A DNA stretch of 64,000 nt from positions 61,492-125,491 of the forward strand of contig DATGFS010000026.1 in the NCBI GenBank assembly GCA_035308905.1. The letters run 5' to 3'. Both the position numbers and the translations under genes were made by a program. Positions 8,843 through 16,712 of this stretch are shown piece after piece (position 1 is the first letter of the stretch; every line of letters begins with the position of its first letter). Source of the stretch: a bacterium (GTDB lineage Bacteria > Sysuimicrobiota > Sysuimicrobiia > Sysuimicrobiales > Segetimicrobiaceae). The notes under the pieces were generated by a model, which worked only from the letters and a program-made list of their open reading frames with translations, had not been told where the DNA came from and did not search any database.

Positions 8843-8862
8843 CGGCGCGGGCGCCCGCGCCG
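8843..8862 (+). terminator. 20-base GC palindrome after chromate transporter genes
   Basis: CGGCGCGGGC followed by GCCCGCGCCG is a perfect palindrome 5 bases after the chrA-like stop, in an 82-base gap. It could form a very stable hairpin in RNA. There is no T-run, so terminator function is a reasonable but unproved guess. Confidence 0.45.
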
Positions 8863-8920
8863 ACAGGACTACGCCCGATTCTCTTCGTAGAGGCTGGTAG
8901 CGAACGTTGACGGAGGTCCC

Positions 8921-10087
8921 ATGCACTTCGAACTGAGCGACGACCAGCGGCAGATCGTCGACGGCGTCCGCGCGCTCTGCCGGCAGTATCCCGACGCGTA
9001 CTGGCGCGAGCTCGACCGCACCGGCGGCTATCCCGACGCGTTCGTCAAGGCGCTCTCCCAGGGCGGCTGGCTGGCCGCGCTGATCCCCGAGGAGTACGGC
9101 GGGACCGGCCTCGGCATCACCGAGGCGGCGCTGATCCTCGAGGAGGTCAACCGGTCCGGCGGCAACTCCGGCGCCTGCCACGCGCAGATGTACATCATGG
9201 GCACGCTGCTGCGGCACGGCAGCGAGGCGCAGAAAAAGCGCTGGCTGCCGCGCATCGCCTCCGGCGAGCTGCGCCTGCAGGCGTTCGGCGTGACGGAGCC
9301 GGCCGCCGGCTCGGAGACGACGCGCATCCAGACGACCGCGGTCCGCCGCGGCGACCGCTACGCGGTCAACGGCCAGAAAGTGTTCATCTCGCGGACCGAG
9401 CACTCCGATCTGATGCTGCTGCTCGCGCGGACGACGCCGTACGACCAGCTCACCGACAAGACGCGCGGCCTCTCCGTGTTTATGGTCGATCTCAAGGAGG
9501 CCGTCGAGCGCGGCACGATTCAGATCAAGCCGATCCAGCTGATGATCAACCACCATTCGACCGAGCTGTTCATCAACGATCTCGAGGTGCCGGCCGAGAA
9601 CCTGATCGGCGAGGAGGGGCTCGGCTTCCGCTACATCATCGACGGCTGGAACGCGGAGCGCATTCTCATCGCCTCGGAGTCGGTCGGCGACGGCCGGTGG
9701 TTCGTCGAGCGTGCGTCGCGCTACGCCAAGGAGCGCGTCGTGTTCGGCCGGCCGATCGGCGCCAACCAGGGCGTGCAGTTTCCGCTGGCGCTCGCGTACG
9801 CGCACCTCGAGGCGGCGAGCCTCGTGCGGTTTCAGGCGGCGTGGCTGTTCGACCACGGACAGCGGTGCGGGGCGGAGGCCAACACGGCCAAGCTGCTCGC
9901 GGCCGACGCGGCGTGGGAGGCTGCCAACGCCTGCCTCGACACCCACGGCGGGTTCGGGTTCGCGGCGGACTACGACGTGGAGCGGAAGTTTCGGGAGACG
10001 CGCCTCTACACCGTCGCGCCGATCGCGAACAACCTCGTCCTCGCCTATCTCGGGCAGCACGTGCTCGGGCTGCCGAAGTCGTACTAG
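8921..10087 (+). CDS. Acyl-CoA dehydrogenase family protein
   Basis: FAD-dependent acyl-CoA dehydrogenase, 388 residues. It shows the family blocks GGWLAALIPEEYGGTGLG, FGVTEPAAGSETTRIQT (the flavin-side loop) and the C-terminal THGGFGFAADYDVERKFRETR. The start has a CGGAGG site 6 bases upstream. It leads a three-gene operon with a MaoC dehydratase and a CaiB/BaiF CoA-transferase, a set seen in routes that activate, oxidise and hydrate branched or dicarboxylic acids. The acyl substrate cannot be read from sequence. Confidence 0.92.
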   Translation: MHFELSDDQRQIVDGVRALCRQYPDAYWRELDRTGGYPDAFVKALSQGGWLAALIPEEYGGTGLGITEAALILEEVNRSGGNSGACHAQMYIMGTLLRHGSEAQKKRWLPRIASGELRLQAFGVTEPAAGSETTRIQTTAVRRGDRYAVNGQKVFISRTEHSDLMLLLARTTPYDQLTDKTRGLSVFMVDLKEAVERGTIQIKPIQLMINHHSTELFINDLEVPAENLIGEEGLGFRYIIDGWNAERILIASESVGDGRWFVERASRYAKERVVFGRPIGANQGVQFPLALAYAHLEAASLVRFQAAWLFDHGQRCGAEANTAKLLAADAAWEAANACLDTHGGFGFAADYDVERKFRETRLYTVAPIANNLVLAYLGQHVLGLPKSY

Positions 10088-10121
10088 CGCGGCCGCCGAT
10101 GACACACGATCGGGGGATCCG

Positions 10122-10625
10122 ATGACCCGCACGACCGCGGAGGGCCGCTTCTTCGAAGATTTCGAGGTCGGCAGCGTGTACGAGCACCCGTACGGGCGCA
10201 CGATCACGGACACCGACAACGTCTGGTTCACCAACCTGACGATGAACACGAACCCCGTCCATTTCGACTACGCTTACGCGTCGAAGACGGAGTTCGGCAA
10301 GCCCCTCGTCAACAGCGCGTTCACGCTCGCGCTCGTGACCGGGCAGTCGGTGATCGACATCAGCGAGAACGCGTTCGCGAACCTCGGCTGGGACAAGGTG
10401 ACCCTCCCGGCGCCGGTGTTCGTCGGCGATACGCTCTACGCGGAGACCGAGGTGCTCGAGAAGCGCGAGTCGCGGTCGCGGCCGAACGTCGGCATCCTGC
10501 GATTCCGGACGCGCGGCTACAAGCAGGACGGCACCGTCGTGATCGAGTTCGAGCGCACGATCCTGATCTACAAGCGCGGGCAGTCCCCGCGGCGCGACCG
10601 GCCGCGGCCGAAGACGGCGAAATGA
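10122..10625 (+). CDS. MaoC family dehydratase (enoyl-/mesaconyl-CoA hydratase-like)
   Basis: 167-residue single hot-dog MaoC protein. The blocks YGRTITDTDNVWFTNLTMN, NPVHFDYAYA, PLVNSAFTLALVTGQS and a C-terminal ESRSRPNVG resemble the mesaconyl-CoA/beta-methylmalyl-CoA hydratase branch more than classical R-specific enoyl-CoA hydratases. It presumably adds water to the enoyl-CoA made by the upstream dehydrogenase. It begins 34 bases after that gene, and its stop overlaps the CoA-transferase start (ATGA). Confidence 0.85.
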   Translation: MTRTTAEGRFFEDFEVGSVYEHPYGRTITDTDNVWFTNLTMNTNPVHFDYAYASKTEFGKPLVNSAFTLALVTGQSVIDISENAFANLGWDKVTLPAPVFVGDTLYAETEVLEKRESRSRPNVGILRFRTRGYKQDGTVVIEFERTILIYKRGQSPRRDRPRPKTAK

Positions 10626-11878
10626 CCGGCCCGCGGGAGGCGGCCCCCCCGTCTGACGCAGGACCTCCGGCCGCCTCGCGGCCTCCTGCGGGGGGTGTGC
10701 TGCGGGGGATCCGCGTCCTGGATCTGACCCGCAACATCGCGGGCCCGTACTGTGCGATGATCCTCGGCGATCTCGGCGCCGAGGTCATCAAGGTCGAGCG
10801 GCCCGGCGGCGGCGACGACACGCGCGAGTGGCGGCCGCCGGCCTGGAACGGCATCAGCACCACGTTTCTCGCCTTCAACCGCAATAAGAAGAGCGTCGCC
10901 GTCGACCTGGACCGCGACGAGGGGCGCGACGTGATCGTGAAGATGGCCCGCCGGAGCGACGTGCTGCTGGAGAGCTTCCGGCGCGGCAGCCTCGCGCGCC
11001 GCGGGCTCGACTACGCCCGCGTCAGTGCGGAGAACCCGCGCATCGTCTACTGCACCATCACGGGGTTCGGCACCGTGGGACCGCACAAGGACCGGCCGGG
11101 CTACGATCCGGTGCTGCAGGCCTACTCGGGCATCATGAGCCTTACGGGGGAGCCGGGCGGCAGGCCGCTCAGGACGGGCCCGTCGATCGTCGACAACGGC
11201 ACCGGGATGTGGGCGGCGCTCGGCGTTGTCTGTGCGCTGCTGGCCCGGGAGCGCACCGGCCGCGGCGCGCACGTGGAAACGAGCCTGCTCGACACCGGGG
11301 TGACGTGGATCGGCTACCATTTGCTCGGGTATCTCGCGACCGGCCGGGTGCCGCAGCCGGTCGGGACTACCGCGACGATGATCGCCCCGTACGAGGGCTT
11401 CGCCACCCGCGATGGGTATCTCCAGCTCGCGGCCGGCAACAACCGGATCTGGGTGCAGCTGTGCGAGGTCCTCGAGTTGCCGGATCTGCCGGCCGATCCG
11501 CGGTTCCGCACGAACGCGGACCGCGTCGCGCACCGCGACGAGCTGCACGAGATTTTGGAGGCGCGCTTTCGCACCGAGGGCGCCGCGCGCTGGGAGGAAC
11601 GGCTGCTCGCCCACGGCGTGCCGTGCAGCCGCGTCCGCACGCTCGCCGACGTTGCCGCCGATCCCCAGGTGGCGGCACTCGGTCTGCTCGTGCCGGTGGC
11701 CCATCCCGAGATCCCAAACTTTGCGATGGTGGATCTGCCCCTGGCGATCGACGGCCAACGCGCCGCGGCGCAGGTCGCCCCGCCGGCGGTCGGCCAGCAC
11801 ACGGACGAGGTGCTCGGCGAGCTCGGCTACTCGCCCGCGGAGATCGCCGCGCTCAGGGAAACCGGCGCGGTCGGCTAG
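10622..11878 (+). CDS. CaiB/BaiF CoA-transferase family protein
   Basis: Family III CoA-transferase, 418 residues. It shows GIRVLDLTRNIAGPYCAMIL, LGAEVIKVERPGGGDDTR, then FNRNKKSVAVDL and, after it, RRSDVLLESFRRG. The catalytic Asp is probably within the N-terminal third as in the family. The first 28 residues before LRGIRVLD are Pro/Ala-rich; a GTG at 10697 in this stretch could be the true start. It overlaps the MaoC gene by 4 bases. It likely loads CoA on the acid handled by the preceding two enzymes; the position beside MaoC recalls mesaconyl-CoA CoA-transferase, but this is only inference. Confidence 0.9.
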   Translation: MTGPREAAPPSDAGPPAASRPPAGGVLRGIRVLDLTRNIAGPYCAMILGDLGAEVIKVERPGGGDDTREWRPPAWNGISTTFLAFNRNKKSVAVDLDRDEGRDVIVKMARRSDVLLESFRRGSLARRGLDYARVSAENPRIVYCTITGFGTVGPHKDRPGYDPVLQAYSGIMSLTGEPGGRPLRTGPSIVDNGTGMWAALGVVCALLARERTGRGAHVETSLLDTGVTWIGYHLLGYLATGRVPQPVGTTATMIAPYEGFATRDGYLQLAAGNNRIWVQLCEVLELPDLPADPRFRTNADRVAHRDELHEILEARFRTEGAARWEERLLAHGVPCSRVRTLADVAADPQVAALGLLVPVAHPEIPNFAMVDLPLAIDGQRAAAQVAPPAVGQHTDEVLGELGYSPAEIAALRETGAVG

Positions 11879-11943
11879 CGATCCCTGCTCGTCGCGCAGT
11901 TCGGCGCCGCGCCGGCCGGGGGATTGGTCTCAGGTCCGGCGCC

Positions 11944-12345
11944 TTACATCCGATCGCTGGCCTTGAAGTACTTTCTCGCATAGGCGACCATCTCTCGATC
12001 GCTCGGATGATCGACGGTCTCGACGCCGGCGACCTTCGCCCGCAGCGGCTTATCGTGCGCGTCCAGGTACTTCACGAATTCGGTCTTCGCCGAGGCCGGA
12101 CCGACGACCAGAAGCGCATCGGCGCTTTCGACGGCGCGCGCGACCTCGTGAAAGAACCGCGTGGCGTCCTCGGGGTGCTCTCTGGCTTCGCCCTGTCCCT
12201 TGGGATGCCGGTGGATGAGATGGCGCGGCGAGAGGATCGTCGCCTCGTCGACCGGCTCGGGCTGCGGATGGCCGGGCGTCTCCGGCTGCACGTGAAACAC
12301 GCGGGCTTCCGTGTGATCGATCCAGACGACGACGTGGCTGCGCAT
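11944..12345 (-). CDS. eRF1-like 'translational machinery' family small protein
   Basis: 133 residues, with an N-terminal VVVWIDHTEARVFHV block and a mid ADALLVVGPASAKTEFVKYL block that resemble the eRF1 domain 3/L7Ae-like fold seen in short proteins often labelled translational machinery or host attachment protein. The function is not established. It starts 4 bases after the stop of a DNA glycosylase gene and is probably co-transcribed with it, which may mean a stress-response role. It ends 65 bases from the CoA-transferase gene facing it. Confidence 0.6.
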   Translation of the reverse strand: MRSHVVVWIDHTEARVFHVQPETPGHPQPEPVDEATILSPRHLIHRHPKGQGEAREHPEDATRFFHEVARAVESADALLVVGPASAKTEFVKYLDAHDKPLRAKVAGVETVDHPSDREMVAYARKYFKASDRM

Positions 12346-12349
12346 GGCG

Positions 12350-12982
12350 TCACCCTTTCCGTTGGTCGCGAACGGCCTGCCAGCAGCACCAGGCTGCGAC
12401 CGTCCGGTACGGCCGGAACCGTTCGCCCTTGGCCTGGAGCTGCTTCGGCGTCAGCAGGTCCGGGAGGCCGTAGGCGAGCGAGTAGCCTTTCCGGATTCCG
12501 TAGTCGTCGACCGGCCAGACGTCGAGCCGCCGCAATTGGAAGATGAGGAACATCTCGGAGGTCCACGGCCCGATGCCGCGGACGACCGACAGGCGCGTGA
12601 CGATCTCTTCGTCGGGGAGCCGGCCGATACGGCGCAGCGGGACGGAGCCGTCGGCGACCTTCGCGGCGAGATCTCGGATGGAGAGCACCTTGCTGCCGGA
12701 GAGCCCGGCGGCGCGAAGCTTCCCAGGGGCCAGCGCCAGGACGGCCGACGGCGACAAGTCGCCGTCGAACAGCGCCACAAATCGGCGGTGAATCGCGCGG
12801 GCGGCGGCGCCGGCGAGCTGCTGGTACAGAATGCTTTCGGCGAGCGCCCCGAAGTGGTCGATCCTCGGCCTGGGCAGGCGAAACGGGCCGGCCCGTTTCA
12901 TCAATTTGGCCATGACCCTGTCACGGCGGGCCACCGCCGCGGCCGCGGCCGAAAACGCGCTTCGAGATGTCTCGCTGCTCAT
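12350..12982 (-). CDS. DNA-3-methyladenine glycosylase II family (AlkA-like)
   Basis: Helix-hairpin-helix GPD superfamily glycosylase, 210 residues from the ATG at 12982. The HhH block RLSVVRGIGPWTSEMFLIF is followed by RLDVWPVDDYGIRKG, where the Asp of VDD is the catalytic residue. It removes alkylated purines in base excision repair. An ATG 30 codons upstream also exists, but the extra residues are Arg/Pro-rich and fill the divergent gap shared with the Rieske gene, so the shorter form is preferred. Confidence 0.87.
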   Translation of the reverse strand: MSSETSRSAFSAAAAAVARRDRVMAKLMKRAGPFRLPRPRIDHFGALAESILYQQLAGAAARAIHRRFVALFDGDLSPSAVLALAPGKLRAAGLSGSKVLSIRDLAAKVADGSVPLRRIGRLPDEEIVTRLSVVRGIGPWTSEMFLIFQLRRLDVWPVDDYGIRKGYSLAYGLPDLLTPKQLQAKGERFRPYRTVAAWCCWQAVRDQRKG

Positions 12983-13124
12983 ACGGGCACCGGATTGGTC
13001 ACCGTTAGGATTCCGCCACACAATCTGCCGCCCCTGTGCCGGGCGCTTCTCGCCGGGCGTGCGCCGTGGCATGCTAGGGTGGCGCGACGGGTGGCGTCTC
13101 GACGTCAGGATGTGGGAGGCTCAC

Positions 13125-13445
13125 ATGGCGGAGGTCAAAGTAGCCCAGGTTGGCGGGGTGGCTCCGGGCACGGGTACGGTTGTTGACGCGCAGGGAACCG
13201 CGATTGCCCTCTTCAACGTCGGCGGGACCTTTTACGCGATCGCCAACGCGTGCACGCATAGGGGCGGACCCTTAGGAGAAGGCAGTCTCGACGGCAGCAT
13301 CGTCACGTGTCCCTGGCACGGCAGCACGTTTGACGTCACGTCGGGTCAGGTCGTCGGGGGTCCCGCCCGCACGCCGGTGGCCACCTACCCGGTGCGGGTC
13401 CGGGGAGACGATGTGTTCGTCGTGCTCGGCGACGCCGCTTCATGA
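13125..13445 (+). CDS. Rieske (2Fe-2S) ferredoxin-like protein
   Basis: 106-residue single Rieske domain. Cluster ligands are C43 and H45 (CTHRGG) and C62 and H65 (CPWHG). GGGAGG lies 6 bases before the ATG. Stand-alone proteins of this kind are electron carriers for ring-hydroxylating or other oxygenases. It overlaps the next gene, an MhqO-like dioxygenase, by 4 bases, which supports a role in aromatic or quinone turnover, though no Rieske oxygenase subunit lies nearby. Confidence 0.92.
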   Translation: MAEVKVAQVGGVAPGTGTVVDAQGTAIALFNVGGTFYAIANACTHRGGPLGEGSLDGSIVTCPWHGSTFDVTSGQVVGGPARTPVATYPVRVRGDDVFVVLGDAAS

Positions 13446-14401
13446 CGGCAGGCGGGCGCCTGAACGGTATTCACCACGTTACTGCGATCGCCGGCGACCC
13501 GCAGCAGAACGTCGACTTCTATGCGGGGACGCTGGGCCTGCATCTGGTCAAGCGGACGGTCAACTTTGACGACCCGGGCACCTATCATCTGTACTTCGGA
13601 GACGAGATCGGGCACCCGGGCACGATTCTCACGTTTTTCCCGTGGCCCGGCGCGCCCCGCGGCCACCGCGGCGCCGGCCAGGCGACGGTGGTGTCCTTTT
13701 CCGTCCCCCCCGACGCGCTCGCGTTTTGGGAAGAACGCTTCAGGATGCGCGGCATTCGGTTCGAGGCGGTGGAGTCGCCGTTCGGCGAGTCCGTCCTCGA
13801 ATTTTCGGATCCGGACGGCCTCGCCCTCGAGCTCGTGGCGGATTCCCGGCAGTCCATCGGCTCACCGTGGGCGGGTGCTTCGGTCCCGGTCGCGCAGGCG
13901 ATCCGCGGGTTCCACAGCGTCGCTCTGCTCGAGCACGAGCACACCGGCACGGAACGGACGCTGACCGAGGTCATGGGCTTTCAATTCGCGCGGACGGTCG
14001 GACACCGCCGGCGGTACACCGCGGACGGCGGCGGATCGGCCGCGTACGTGGACGTCGTCACCGCGCCGGACGCGTCGCCGGGACGGGTCGCGGTCGGGAC
14101 GGTGCACCACGTCGCCTGGCGGGCCGCGTCGGACGACGCGCAGGAGTCGTGGCGGCGGCGGCTGCTCGAGGCCGGCGTCAACGTGACGCCGGTCCGCGAC
14201 CGTCAGTATTTCCGGTCGATCTATTACCACGAGCCCGGCGGGGTGCTGTTCGAAATCGCGACCGATCCGCCCGGGTTCACGGTGGACGAGCCGCCCGAGG
14301 CTCTCGGCGCCGCGCTGCGGCTGCCGCCGTGGCTCGAGCCACGCCGCGAGGCGCTCGAAGCCCGGCTTCCGCCGCTTCGTCTGCCCGACCGCAGAGAATA
14401 G
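13442..14401 (+). CDS. VOC family ring-cleaving dioxygenase (MhqO-like)
   Basis: 319 residues, two tandem glyoxalase/VOC modules. Likely metal ligands are in GIHHVTAI (module 1), TVHHVAWRA (module 2) and the Glu of VLFEIATDPPGF. The TLGLHLVKRTVNFDDP block and total length match MhqO, the hydroquinone-induced dioxygenase of Bacillus. It starts by an ATGA overlap with the Rieske gene and is followed 9 bases later by an MhqD-like esterase, the same gene pairing as in the Mhq regulon. Confidence 0.88.
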   Translation: MTAGGRLNGIHHVTAIAGDPQQNVDFYAGTLGLHLVKRTVNFDDPGTYHLYFGDEIGHPGTILTFFPWPGAPRGHRGAGQATVVSFSVPPDALAFWEERFRMRGIRFEAVESPFGESVLEFSDPDGLALELVADSRQSIGSPWAGASVPVAQAIRGFHSVALLEHEHTGTERTLTEVMGFQFARTVGHRRRYTADGGGSAAYVDVVTAPDASPGRVAVGTVHHVAWRAASDDAQESWRRRLLEAGVNVTPVRDRQYFRSIYYHEPGGVLFEIATDPPGFTVDEPPEALGAALRLPPWLEPRREALEARLPPLRLPDRRE

Positions 14402-14410
14402 GAAGCCGCG

Positions 14411-15067
14411 ATGTCCATCGAGTTCGTGCACCGCTTTGTGCCGGGGCGGACGCCCGGCGGTCCGGTGCTCCTGCTTCTGCACGGAACCGGCGGCGACGAG
14501 AGCGATCTGCTCCCGCTCGGGGCGGCGCTGGCGCCCGGCGCCGCGCTCCTGAGTCCGCGGGGGAAGGTCCTCGAGCGCGGGATGCCGCGGTTCTTCCGGC
14601 GTCTCGCGGAGGGCGTCTTCGATGTGCCGGATCTGATCGAGCGCACCCGCGAGTTGGCGGAGTTCGTGCGCGCCGCGTCGGCCGAGTACGGATTCGATCC
14701 CGCGGCGGTGATCGGCGCCGGCTACTCCAACGGCGCCAACATCGCGGCGGGCCTGCTCCTGCTGCATCCGGACGTGCTGCGGGGCGCGATTCTCTTCCGG
14801 GCGATGGTGCCGCTCGTCCCTGAGTCGCGCCCGCCCCTTGCCGGGGTCCCCGTCTTCATCGCCGCCGGGCGGCAGGACCCGATCGTCCCCTACGGGCAGA
14901 CGCGGCAGCTTGCCGTCCTCCTCGAGGACGCGGGGGCGGAGGTGACCGTGCACGTCGAGCCCGCCGGACATGAGTTGACCGAAGGCGACGTGGCCGCGGC
15001 CCGCGCCTGGCTGAACGACCGGATCAGCCGAGGTACAGTGCCTCGAGACCGACGAGCCGCTCCGTGA
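14411..15067 (+). CDS. Alpha/beta hydrolase, phospholipase/carboxylesterase family (MhqD-like)
   Basis: 218 residues, serine hydrolase. The oxyanion region is LLLHGTGGDESDLLPL, the nucleophile is in GAGYSNGANIA, the Asp in AAGRQDPIVPYG and the His in PAGHELTEGD. This is the MhqD/YodD type. It follows the MhqO-like gene with an ATG preceded by a weak AGGAAG. Its last 44 bases overlap the last 44 bases of a permease gene on the other strand, a tail-to-tail coding overlap. Confidence 0.87.
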   Translation: MSIEFVHRFVPGRTPGGPVLLLLHGTGGDESDLLPLGAALAPGAALLSPRGKVLERGMPRFFRRLAEGVFDVPDLIERTRELAEFVRAASAEYGFDPAAVIGAGYSNGANIAAGLLLLHPDVLRGAILFRAMVPLVPESRPPLAGVPVFIAAGRQDPIVPYGQTRQLAVLLEDAGAEVTVHVEPAGHELTEGDVAAARAWLNDRISRGTVPRDRRAAP

Positions 15068-15824
15068 TCAGCACCACCAACACCGCCATCGCGATGCTGA
15101 TCGTGCCGGCGACCGCGAGGGTCGGGTCGAACGAAAACCGCAGGTAGTCGAACAGCTCGATCGGCAGCGGCACCGTGCCGATGCCGTGCAGCAGCAGCGA
15201 GATGTTGAACTCGTCGTAGCTCGTCACGAACGCGAAGATCGCGCCCGAGATCACCGCGCCCTTGATCAGCGGCAGCGTGACCCGGCGAAAGGCGGCCAGC
15301 GGTCCCGCGCCGAGATTGCGCGCCGCTTCCTCGAGGCTGCGGTCGAAGCGCACCAGGACGGCGCTCACGATCAGCACGACGTACGGGATGCAGATGAGCG
15401 TGTGGCCGACGACGAGCTCCCACAGCCCGCCCGACTTGCCCCAGCCGATCGCGTAGAAGTAAATCAGGAGCGCGATGCCGGTCAGGATGCCGGGGACGGC
15501 GATCGGCGCGATCATCAGGAGACGCATCACCGTCCGGAACCGTCCCGAAAAGCGCACCAGCCACAGGCTCGCCGTGGTCCCGATGACCGTCGCGATCGCC
15601 GTGACGATCGCGGCCAGTTCGACGCTGAACTTGAACGAGCGCACCATCGTGCGGCTGTGCGCGAACGCCTGGAACCACCGCAGCGACACGCCCTCCGGCG
15701 GAAAGCGCAGATACGTGCCGGAGTTGAGGGCGGCGATCACGACGATCACGACCGGCGCGAGCAAGAACACGTACAGCACGACCGCCGCGAGCGCGAGCCA
15801 CCGCCGTTCGCCCGCGTTGACCAT
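15024..15824 (-). CDS. ABC transporter permease, PotC type
   Basis: 266-residue inner-membrane permease of a spermidine/putrescine-type importer. It shows GILTGIALLIYFYAIG, the EAA loop EEAARNLGAGPLAAFRRVTL and about six hydrophobic helices. It is the last gene of a four-gene minus-strand operon; its start lies 2 bases after the stop of the PotB-type permease. Its 3' end overlaps the MhqD-like gene. Confidence 0.9.
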   Translation of the reverse strand: MVNAGERRWLALAAVVLYVFLLAPVVIVVIAALNSGTYLRFPPEGVSLRWFQAFAHSRTMVRSFKFSVELAAIVTAIATVIGTTASLWLVRFSGRFRTVMRLLMIAPIAVPGILTGIALLIYFYAIGWGKSGGLWELVVGHTLICIPYVVLIVSAVLVRFDRSLEEAARNLGAGPLAAFRRVTLPLIKGAVISGAIFAFVTSYDEFNISLLLHGIGTVPLPIELFDYLRFSFDPTLAVAGTISIAMAVLVVLITERLVGLEALYLG

Positions 15825-15826
15825 CG

Positions 15827-16711
15827 CTAGGCGGGATGTGCCGCGCGTCCGAGCGCGCGGAGGTAGGCCCAGAGCGCCGCGATCGTGATCGCGAAGAACA
15901 GGATCGCGAACGCGCTGCCGCCGGGCCAGTTGAACAGCTCGGTGATCGTCCGGATCACGAGAATCGGCACCGTCAGCACCTTGAAGCCGCCGAGCAGCGA
16001 CGGGATGACATAGGAGCTGATCGTCAGGACGAAGACGAGGATCGTCCCCGCGACGACACCCGGCACGCTCAGCGGGAACGTCACCCGCCAGAAGGTGCGC
16101 CAGAAGCCGGCGCCGAGCGAGCGCGCCGCGAGCTCGAGCTCCGGGTCGATCGCGCGGATCGGCCCCGCGATTGCGAGCACCATGAACGGGATGAAGACGT
16201 GCACCAGCCCGACCATGACACCGAGATCGTTGTACATGAGCGGCAGCGCGCGCAGGCCGAGCGATCCCAGCGCCTGGTTGATCAAGCCGGTATCTTGCAG
16301 CAGAATCATCCAGCCGTAGGTCCGGATCAGCACCCCCACGAGCAGCGGCGAGATGACAAGCGCCATGAGGAAGCCCTTCCGCGCCCGCGGCGCGCGGGCC
16401 AGATGGTAGGCGAGCGGGTAGGAGACGGCGAGGGCGACGACGGTCGTCAGCACCCCAATTTGCAGCGTGTGCAGGATCACGCCCCACGTGAACCCGTCGC
16501 CGACGATGCGCCCGTAATTGCTCAGCGTGAAGATGCGGAGGTAGGCGGCGGTCGGACTGGGCGTCATCAGGCTGATGACGAGCAGATTGCAATACGGCAG
16601 CACGAAGAAGCCGAACAGCAGCACCGCGACCGGCGCGACCAGGAGGTGGCGCGCCGCATCCCGCGCCGGCGCCCGCCCGGCGGCGATCTCCCCGCGCGCG
16701 AGCGCCGCCAC
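15827..16711 (-). CDS. ABC transporter permease, PotB type
   Basis: 294 residues, GTG start. An N-terminal membrane segment is followed by large periplasmic loops and the EAA loop ELAARSLGAGFWRTFWRV, as in PotB. Its start is directly adjacent to the stop of the ATPase gene (one base between), and the PotC-type gene follows after 2 bases. It forms the membrane channel with the PotC-type protein. Confidence 0.9.
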   Translation of the reverse strand: MAALARGEIAAGRAPARDAARHLLVAPVAVLLFGFFVLPYCNLLVISLMTPSPTAAYLRIFTLSNYGRIVGDGFTWGVILHTLQIGVLTTVVALAVSYPLAYHLARAPRARKGFLMALVISPLLVGVLIRTYGWMILLQDTGLINQALGSLGLRALPLMYNDLGVMVGLVHVFIPFMVLAIAGPIRAIDPELELAARSLGAGFWRTFWRVTFPLSVPGVVAGTILVFVLTISSYVIPSLLGGFKVLTVPILVIRTITELFNWPGGSAFAILFFAITIAALWAYLRALGRAAHPA

Positions 16712-16712
16712 G

